Translations under genes and position numbers: made by a program
Notes under the pieces: model-generated
Told to the model about the DNA's origin: nothing
Seen by the model: the letters and a program-made list of their open reading frames with translations, nothing else
Database searches by the model: none
Assembly: GCA_029960045.1 (NCBI GenBank)
Contig: JASCOV010000002.1
Coordinates: forward strand, 434,001-498,000
Direction: 5' to 3'
Origin: Flavobacteriaceae bacterium PS02293
GTDB lineage: Bacteria; Bacteroidota; Bacteroidia; Flavobacteriales; Weeksellaceae
DNA length: 64,000 nt
Shown: positions 58,707 to 64,000 of the stretch, one piece after another
Numbering within the stretch: the stretch's first letter is position 1
Layout: every line of letters begins with the position of its first letter

Positions 58707-59411
58707 ATGAAATTAAGAAATATCATTTTATTGTTATTGGGGTTTTCATCTTTTGCAGCAGCACAGGAAATCAGATCCGAATTCAATAAAGAAATTAAAA
58801 TCCAGAAAAAACTCACTTACATTCTGGATATTCCTCAGAACACAAAACCCAAAATTCCACTCATTGTATTTCTGCACGGTTCAGGAGAAAGAGGAAACAA
58901 CCTTGAGATTGTAAAAAACCACAGTCCATTTACTTATAAAAATTTAATCAAAGAACCTGTGGCTATTTTAGCACCGCAATGTCCGGAAAACACTTGGTGG
59001 GATACAGATGCAATTTATTTTCTCATCAAAGAAATCTCAGAAAAATACAAAATCGATACAGATAGAATCTACCTCACAGGTTTATCAATGGGTGGTTGGG
59101 GAACTTTAAAATTAGCAGGTGAACATCCCGAAATGTTTGCAGCAGTTACAGCGGTTTGTGCGCCAACAGATCGCGTAATGTGGGCAAATATTCAGAATTA
59201 TAAAGATCTTAACATCAAATTATTCCACGGTGGAATGGATGATATTGTACTTCCGGAAAATGCATTCAATTTCTACCAGAAATTACATCCTATAAATCCA
59301 AAAGCAGAATTAACAATTTTCCCAAATGACAATCATAATTCTTGGGATTCTACCTATTCTGATCCTAAGTTATGGGATTGGATGCTATCTTTGAAAAAAA
59401 ATAAAAATTAG
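58707..59411 (+). CDS. Secreted alpha/beta hydrolase, esterase-like
   Basis: 234-aa exported hydrolase. Signal peptide ending near AAAQ (about residue 20). The serine nucleophile motif GLSMGGWG, an early oxyanion region (LIVFLHGSGERGNN) and a late His (NDNHNSWD) match the carboxylesterase / PHB-depolymerase-like group often found in Bacteroidota glycan loci. The Asp of the triad is probably in GGMDDIV. It is 21 bp upstream of the GH3 gene and likely removes acyl groups from the glycan. Confidence 0.82.
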   Translation: MKLRNIILLLLGFSSFAAAQEIRSEFNKEIKIQKKLTYILDIPQNTKPKIPLIVFLHGSGERGNNLEIVKNHSPFTYKNLIKEPVAILAPQCPENTWWDTDAIYFLIKEISEKYKIDTDRIYLTGLSMGGWGTLKLAGEHPEMFAAVTAVCAPTDRVMWANIQNYKDLNIKLFHGGMDDIVLPENAFNFYQKLHPINPKAELTIFPNDNHNSWDSTYSDPKLWDWMLSLKKNKN

Positions 59412-59432
59412 AAAAAATTAAATATATATAGA

Positions 59433-61760
59433 ATGAAAAAGTTTGTAATCTTAGCTGCATTGGCATTATCGCCCTATTTTCTGGCTCAGAATATTATATC
59501 AAAATCTGTCCAGTCTTATCAGTCAGCTCAATATCAATCCAAGAAAAAAGCTTTTGTTGATAATTTGATTTCCAAAATGACTTTGGATGAAAAAATTGGT
59601 CAGCTTAATTTGCCTTCTTCAGGAGATTTTACAACCGGACAAACTCAAAATTCCGACATTGGAAAAAAAATAGAACAAGGTCTTGTTGGAGGATTATTCA
59701 ACATCAAAGGTGTAGATAAAATTCGCGATGTACAGAAAGTGGCAGTAGAGAAAAGCCGTCTGAAAATTCCAATGATTTTCGGAATGGACGTTATCCACGG
59801 TTATGAAACATCTTTCCCGATTCCATTAGGATTAGCATCATCTTGGGATATGGATTTGATCCAAAGATCTGCTCAGATTGCTGCTCAGGAATCTACTGCT
59901 GACGGCATCAACTGGACATTCTCGCCAATGGTAGATATATCCAGAGACCCAAGATGGGGTAGAGTTTCCGAAGGTTCTGGTGAAGATCCTTACTTAGGAA
60001 GTCAGATTGCAAAAGCAATGGTTTATGGATATCAGGGCGATGACCTTTCCAAGAAAAATACAATGTTGGCTTGTGTAAAACACTTTGCACTTTATGGCGC
60101 AGCAGAAGGCGGTAGAGATTACAATACCGTTGATATGAGTCACGTTCAAATGTACAATACGTATTTCCCACCGTACAAAGCGGCTGTTGATGCTGGTGCA
60201 GCTTCCGTGATGGCTTCTTTCAATGAAGTTGACGGAATTCCTGCAACAGGAAACAAATGGCTGATGACCGATGTTCTTAGAAAACAATGGAATTTCAAAG
60301 GTTTCGTGGTAACAGATTATACCGGAATCAACGAAATGATCGAGCACGGAATGGGAGATCTTAAACAAGTTTCTGCTTTAGCAATGAATGCCGGAATCGA
60401 TATGGATATGGTTGGCGAAGGATTTTTGAAAACTTTAAAACAATCAATTACTGAAGGAAAAGTAACGGAACAAACTGTGACCGATGCTGCAAGAAGAATT
60501 TTGGAATCTAAATATGACCTTGGACTTTTTGATGATCCTTATAAATATACAGATTCCAAAAGAGCTCAGAAAGAAGTTTTCAGTCCGAAAAATTTGGAAG
60601 CAGCAAGAACTATTTCTGCACAATCTATGGTTCTTTTGAAAAATGATAAGCAAGTTCTTCCACTTAAAAAAGCTGGAACTGTTGCGGTAATTGGACCATT
60701 GGGTGACAATTCAGTAAATATGCCTGGAACATGGAGTGTAGCAGCAAAACATGCCAATTCTATTTCATTATTGAGAGGACTTAAAGAAACAGTTGGTAAA
60801 GATGTCAATTTTGTTTATGCAAAAGGTAGCAATATTTACGAATCTGCAGCTATGGAAGAAAAAGCTACTATGTTTGGCAAAACTGCCGACAGAGACAGTC
60901 GTTCTGCTGATCAAATCAGAAAAGAAGCTGTTGATGTTGCAAGCAAAGCAGATGTAATCGTTCTGGCAATTGGAGAAAGTGCTGAAATGAGCGGTGAATC
61001 AAGTTCAAGAACAGATATTGGAATTCCGGAAACTCAAAAAGAATTGTTGAGAGAACTTAAAAAAACAGGAAAACCTATCGTTTTGGTTTTGTTTACTGGT
61101 CGTCCTTTAGTTTTGAATGAGGAATCTCAGTTAGCAGATGCAATCCTTAATGTATGGTTCCCGGGAAGTATGGCCGGATACGCAGTTTCTGACGTACTTT
61201 ACGGAAAAGTAAATCCTTCTGCAAAATTGCCAATGACTTTCCCAAGAAGTGTGGGACAAGTGCCACTTTATTACAATGCTAAAAATACAGGTCGTCCTCT
61301 AAGTGTTGAAAATACTGAGAAATGTACTTTTGAAAAATTCCGTTCCAATTATCTGGATGAATGTAACACACCGCTTTATCCGTTCGGATTTGGATTGAGT
61401 TATACCAATTTCGGTTATTCTGATGTTTCTGTGAGCAACGCAAAACCAGCAGGAAACACACCAATCGAAGCTACTGTAACATTGACTAATAATGGAAAAT
61501 ATGATGGAGCAGAAGTGGTTCAGCTTTATATCAGAGATGTTGTTGGAAGTATCACAAGACCTGTTAAAGAACTTAAAGGTTTCGAAAAAGTATATTTGAA
61601 AGCTGGAGAAAGCAAAAAAGTAACTTTCAAGATTTCCCCGGAAGATCTGAAATTCTATAATAATCAATTGAAATACGATTGGGAAGCTGGCGATTTCGAT
61701 ATTATGATCGGAACCAATTCTCACGATGTGAAAACAACAAGAGTTAATTGGAGCAAATAA
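59433..61760 (+). CDS. bglX: GH3-family beta-glucosidase, BglX-like
   Basis: 775-aa exported beta-glucosidase. Signal peptide ending near FLAQ (about 19). The three domains are an (alpha/beta)8 barrel (about 45-380), an alpha/beta sandwich (about 400-640) and a C-terminal fibronectin-III-like domain (about 670-760). The nucleophile is Asp295 in FVVTDYTGI; the acid/base is Glu522 in SGESSSRTD. BglX-like order and length. It would hydrolyse the oligosaccharides released by the GH144-like enzyme, such as sophorose-type beta-1,2 products. A terminator follows. Confidence 0.9.
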   Translation: MKKFVILAALALSPYFLAQNIISKSVQSYQSAQYQSKKKAFVDNLISKMTLDEKIGQLNLPSSGDFTTGQTQNSDIGKKIEQGLVGGLFNIKGVDKIRDVQKVAVEKSRLKIPMIFGMDVIHGYETSFPIPLGLASSWDMDLIQRSAQIAAQESTADGINWTFSPMVDISRDPRWGRVSEGSGEDPYLGSQIAKAMVYGYQGDDLSKKNTMLACVKHFALYGAAEGGRDYNTVDMSHVQMYNTYFPPYKAAVDAGAASVMASFNEVDGIPATGNKWLMTDVLRKQWNFKGFVVTDYTGINEMIEHGMGDLKQVSALAMNAGIDMDMVGEGFLKTLKQSITEGKVTEQTVTDAARRILESKYDLGLFDDPYKYTDSKRAQKEVFSPKNLEAARTISAQSMVLLKNDKQVLPLKKAGTVAVIGPLGDNSVNMPGTWSVAAKHANSISLLRGLKETVGKDVNFVYAKGSNIYESAAMEEKATMFGKTADRDSRSADQIRKEAVDVASKADVIVLAIGESAEMSGESSSRTDIGIPETQKELLRELKKTGKPIVLVLFTGRPLVLNEESQLADAILNVWFPGSMAGYAVSDVLYGKVNPSAKLPMTFPRSVGQVPLYYNAKNTGRPLSVENTEKCTFEKFRSNYLDECNTPLYPFGFGLSYTNFGYSDVSVSNAKPAGNTPIEATVTLTNNGKYDGAEVVQLYIRDVVGSITRPVKELKGFEKVYLKAGESKKVTFKISPEDLKFYNNQLKYDWEAGDFDIMIGTNSHDVKTTRVNWSK

Positions 61761-61786
61761 ATTTTATTTCGATTAAATATTAAAGT

Positions 61787-61824
61787 AAAAATCCTTTCAG
61801 ACTTAATATCTGAAAGGATTTTTT
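61787..61824. terminator. Terminator of the utilisation locus
   Basis: 15-bp stem (AAAAATCCTTTCAGA and complement) with a 7-nt loop and T6. It may also serve the convergent sugar dehydrogenase gene. Confidence 0.85.
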
Positions 61825-61863
61825 ATTACTTAATTTTGAACTCATAACTCATAATCCCAAAAT

Positions 61864-63222
61864 TTATTCTTTAATAATTTTCTGACTCATTATTTTAATA
61901 TCATCTTTCTTTAGAACGAGAATATAATTTCCAGGTTTTAAAGTGGTAATATCAACGCTTTTATCATTTTCTGAAACATTGGTATTTAAAACTGATCTTC
62001 CTGATAAATCCAAAATTTCTACAGTTAGATTTTTATCATTAATATTTTTAATAGAAATGAAATCTTTCGCTGGAATCGGAGAAATTTGAATATTAGATTT
62101 ATCAACATCGGAAACCGCTAAGAAATTAGTCTTTATTTTAAAAATCTTACCATTAGCCGCAGCAATATAAAGTTGTTTGCTATTATCTTCCCCAAATGTG
62201 GTGAAATTGTTTCCGGAAAAAGCAGTTGTCCAGGTTATTGTGGTATTGTCTAAAATTCCAATTTGAGCAGAACAGTAATCTGCAAAAACATATTTTCCAA
62301 CCAAATCAGTATAAAGATTTCCTCTGTAAACATAGCCTCCAGTGATAGAACATTTTCCGCCCGAATGATCATATTGCACAACCGGAAAAGTCATCGTAGA
62401 AGCATTGGCACAACCAGTCGTATTATATGCATTGTTTCCTTCGTAACATCTCCAACCGTAGTTTATAGCAGGAGTTGTTGCCGGAACTCGGTTAATTTCT
62501 TCAATCAAATTTTGACCAACATCTGCAATCCAGATATTATTCGTAGTTCTGTCAAAAGAATATTTCCAGCCGTTTCTAAGACCGTAAGACCATATTTCAT
62601 CAGCGCCATCTACACCAACAAAAGGATTGGTCGGAGGAATATTGTAAGCATTATCGGAATTAACATCAATTCTCAGCATTTTCCCCAAAAGCGAATTTTT
62701 ATTTTGTCCGTTGCCATTCGGGTCGCCGCCGCTTCCGCCATCTCCTGTTGAAATCCAAAGGTAACCGTCTGCCCCAAAATGAATACTTCCACCATTATGA
62801 TTGGTAAAAGGTTTTTCAATGGACAACATTATTTTTTCAGTCGCCGGATCTGCTGTGTTTGGGTTTGCAGAATTTGCAGTAAATCTCGAAACAGTAATCG
62901 TTCTGCCGGCTCTGTTATAATAAACATAGAAGTAACGGTTTGTAGCAAACTGCGGATGAAACGCCAAACCTAATAATCCCATCTCACCACTGAAGTTGAC
63001 TCTGTCTGTAATATTAAGAAAGTTGGAAGCTTCAATCGTCCCGTTTGTATTTACAATTTTAATGAGTCCGGACTGATCTACTGCAAACAACCGATTGTCA
63101 TTTGTTGGCGAAGCTGTGATTTCTGTTGGATTTGAAACTGTTGCAAACTCTTCCAGAATGATTTGTTGTGAATAAACTTCCGATGCAAATGCGCAGGAAA
63201 GAAGGAGTAATAATTTTTTCAT
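61864..63222 (-). CDS. T9SS-exported PQQ-dependent sugar dehydrogenase-like protein
   Basis: 452-aa secreted protein. Signal peptide ending near EVYSQ (about 19). The body (20-365) is a six-bladed beta-propeller of the glucose/sorbosone dehydrogenase (GSDH) type, with GLLGLAFHPQFATN, NHNGGSIHFGADGYLWISTG and FVGVDGADEIWSYGLRNGWK; these supply PQQ and calcium sites in soluble glucose dehydrogenase. The last 75 residues are a type A C-terminal sorting domain ending KDDIKIMSQKIIKE, so it leaves the cell by the type IX system. PQQ dependence is inferred from family. Confidence 0.88.
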   Translation of the reverse strand: MKKLLLLLSCAFASEVYSQQIILEEFATVSNPTEITASPTNDNRLFAVDQSGLIKIVNTNGTIEASNFLNITDRVNFSGEMGLLGLAFHPQFATNRYFYVYYNRAGRTITVSRFTANSANPNTADPATEKIMLSIEKPFTNHNGGSIHFGADGYLWISTGDGGSGGDPNGNGQNKNSLLGKMLRIDVNSDNAYNIPPTNPFVGVDGADEIWSYGLRNGWKYSFDRTTNNIWIADVGQNLIEEINRVPATTPAINYGWRCYEGNNAYNTTGCANASTMTFPVVQYDHSGGKCSITGGYVYRGNLYTDLVGKYVFADYCSAQIGILDNTTITWTTAFSGNNFTTFGEDNSKQLYIAAANGKIFKIKTNFLAVSDVDKSNIQISPIPAKDFISIKNINDKNLTVEILDLSGRSVLNTNVSENDKSVDITTLKPGNYILVLKKDDIKIMSQKIIKE

Positions 63223-63409
63223 AACTGATTATTTTTTAGATTATTAATAAAGTTACCAAATTATATGCCTTATCATTTCAAAATTATTTAATTAATAACA
63301 AAAGCTCGTTTTTGACCTGTTTTTTCAAATAAAACTGAGAATTAATTTCAATATAAAAACTATAATGCACTTTTCTCATTTTCAAATTCTTATTTCCGCT
63401 ATAAATCAT

Positions 63410-63417
63410 TATATTTG
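63410..63417 (+). promoter_or_regulatory. Putative -7 element for secDF
   Basis: TATATTTG, full TAnnTTTG match, 29 bp upstream of the start codon at 63447. Confidence 0.4.
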
Positions 63418-63446
63418 CCGACTTAATTTATATATATCGTAAGAAA

Positions 63447-64000
63447 ATGCAAGGAAAAGGACTCGTTACATTAGTTGCCATCGTTCTTGGATTAATTTGC
63501 CTTAATGAGCTTCTGCCTTCTTTCTATGCCAACAAAATAGAAAAAGAAGCAAAAGCAATTGCCGGCGAAAATCCAGTGAAATACAACGCTGAGATCGCAA
63601 GACTTTCTAAAGACACCCTTAATCTAGGTTTTACAAAACTGGATTATGCGTCTGCAAAACAGAAAGAAATGAAACTCGGATTGGATCTTAAAGGTGGTAT
63701 CAACGTATTATTGGAGATCAACCAGAGAGATTTGGTGAATGATCTTAGTAATTACTCTACAAATGCTACTTTAATAGAAGCACTTAACAGAACAGACAAA
63801 GCACAGAAAAACTCAAGTAAGCAATACATCGAGGATTTCTTCACGCAGTTCGAAGCTGTTAATCAGGAAAAAGGAACCAACCTGAAACTTGCAGATCCTG
63901 AGATCTTCGGGAACACCAATCTTTCTGAGATCAAGTTCAACACACCGGATGATCAGGTCAAAAATATTATCAGAAAAAAAATCGATGCGTCTGTAGGAAC
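63447..64000 (+). CDS. secDF: SecDF protein translocase, 5' part
   Basis: Open at the window end; 184 codons are seen. The protein begins with a membrane helix (GLVTLVAIVLGLICLNELLP), then the periplasmic P1 start with the SecD signature MKLGLDLKGGINVLLEI near residue 70. An insertion with Asn/Lys-rich sequence after QRDLVNDL is typical of Bacteroidota SecDF fusions of about 1000 aa. SecDF uses the proton gradient to complete protein export. The fusion to SecF is assumed from the phylum and would lie beyond the window. Confidence 0.88.
   Translation, partial: MQGKGLVTLVAIVLGLICLNELLPSFYANKIEKEAKAIAGENPVKYNAEIARLSKDTLNLGFTKLDYASAKQKEMKLGLDLKGGINVLLEINQRDLVNDLSNYSTNATLIEALNRTDKAQKNSSKQYIEDFFTQFEAVNQEKGTNLKLADPEIFGNTNLSEIKFNTPDDQVKNIIRKKIDASVG

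Noticed and set aside
62263..62751. 162-residue plus-strand frame inside the sugar dehydrogenase gene
   Set aside because: Antisense shadow; the opposite strand encodes a clear GSDH propeller.
1..64000. CRISPR array, tRNA or rRNA genes, prophage, intact insertion sequence
   Set aside because: No regularly spaced direct repeats, cloverleaf with CCA end, rRNA-like sequence, phage structural genes or transposase were seen when reading both strands.

Overview
The window is about 64 kb of low-GC chromosome from a member of the Bacteroidota, most likely the Flavobacteriia (Chryseobacterium/Epilithonimonas type, family Weeksellaceae). The basis is: Bacteroidota promoters of the TTG-N~19-TAnnTTTG type in front of many genes, no clear Shine-Dalgarno sequences, C-terminal type IX secretion sorting domains on two exported enzymes, a SusC/SusD pair, lipoproteins with acidic residues after the lipid cysteine, and intergenic repeats of a kind I remember from Chryseobacterium genomes. 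The genus is an inference from recall. No rRNA, tRNA, CRISPR array, intact insertion sequence or prophage was seen.

Layout. 0-9.6 kb, mostly minus strand: an L,D-transpeptidase lipoprotein, a YpdA-type bacillithiol disulfide reductase, a CbpA/CbpM co-chaperone pair, a lipocalin, a secreted M28 peptidase, a 2Fe-2S ferredoxin with a ferredoxin-NADP reductase, and an rRNA m5C methyltransferase. 9.7-16.2 kb: a TetR regulator followed by a complete RND efflux system (TolC, adaptor, pump); a duplicated 25-bp palindrome-armed sequence brackets the regulator's own promoter. 16.3-24.9 kb, mostly minus: a J-domain/KTSC fusion, a META lipoprotein, several small unknowns, 3-hydroxyacyl-CoA dehydrogenase, and a tight cluster holding a D12-class adenine methyltransferase next to a protein with a PD-(D/E)XK-like motif (a possible undescribed restriction-modification pair), then a Gfo/Idh/MocA oxidoreductase. 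25-34.7 kb: a second such oxidoreductase, a FabH-like/FabI-like pair, Pcm, MazG, a cupin plus quinone-reductase-like pair divergent from an HxlR regulator, and a LemA-TPM-TPM cluster.

34.7-43.4 kb: a KefF-like flavoprotein gene broken by a frameshift directly before a KefB/KefC-type antiporter, an M3 peptidase, a LytS/LytTR-type two-component system with a His/Met/Pro-rich periplasmic loop, and an exported intradiol dioxygenase. 43.4-51.9 kb: a Crp-DoxX-AhpD cluster, a TPR protein, a PH-SHOCT protein, an ABC-F ATPase, a bacterial deoxyhypusine-synthase-like enzyme and an unannotated 48-residue gene. 51.9-61.8 kb: ferritin, divergent from a polysaccharide utilisation locus (SusC, SusD, GH144-like endo-glucanase, esterase-like hydrolase, GH3 beta-glucosidase) that I predict acts on beta-1,2-glucan. 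The window ends with a T9SS-exported sugar dehydrogenase (minus) and the 5' part of secDF (plus).

The most striking non-coding structure is a set of dispersed intergenic repeats: composite elements of about 95-160 bp in two related subfamilies, short modules containing CTTCGAGAGCCTC, and two palindrome-bounded elements ending in AATCTGCGAGA. They occupy most of the larger gene-free gaps and are among the best candidates for undescribed biology here, together with the possible restriction-modification pair and the TetR operator arrangement.
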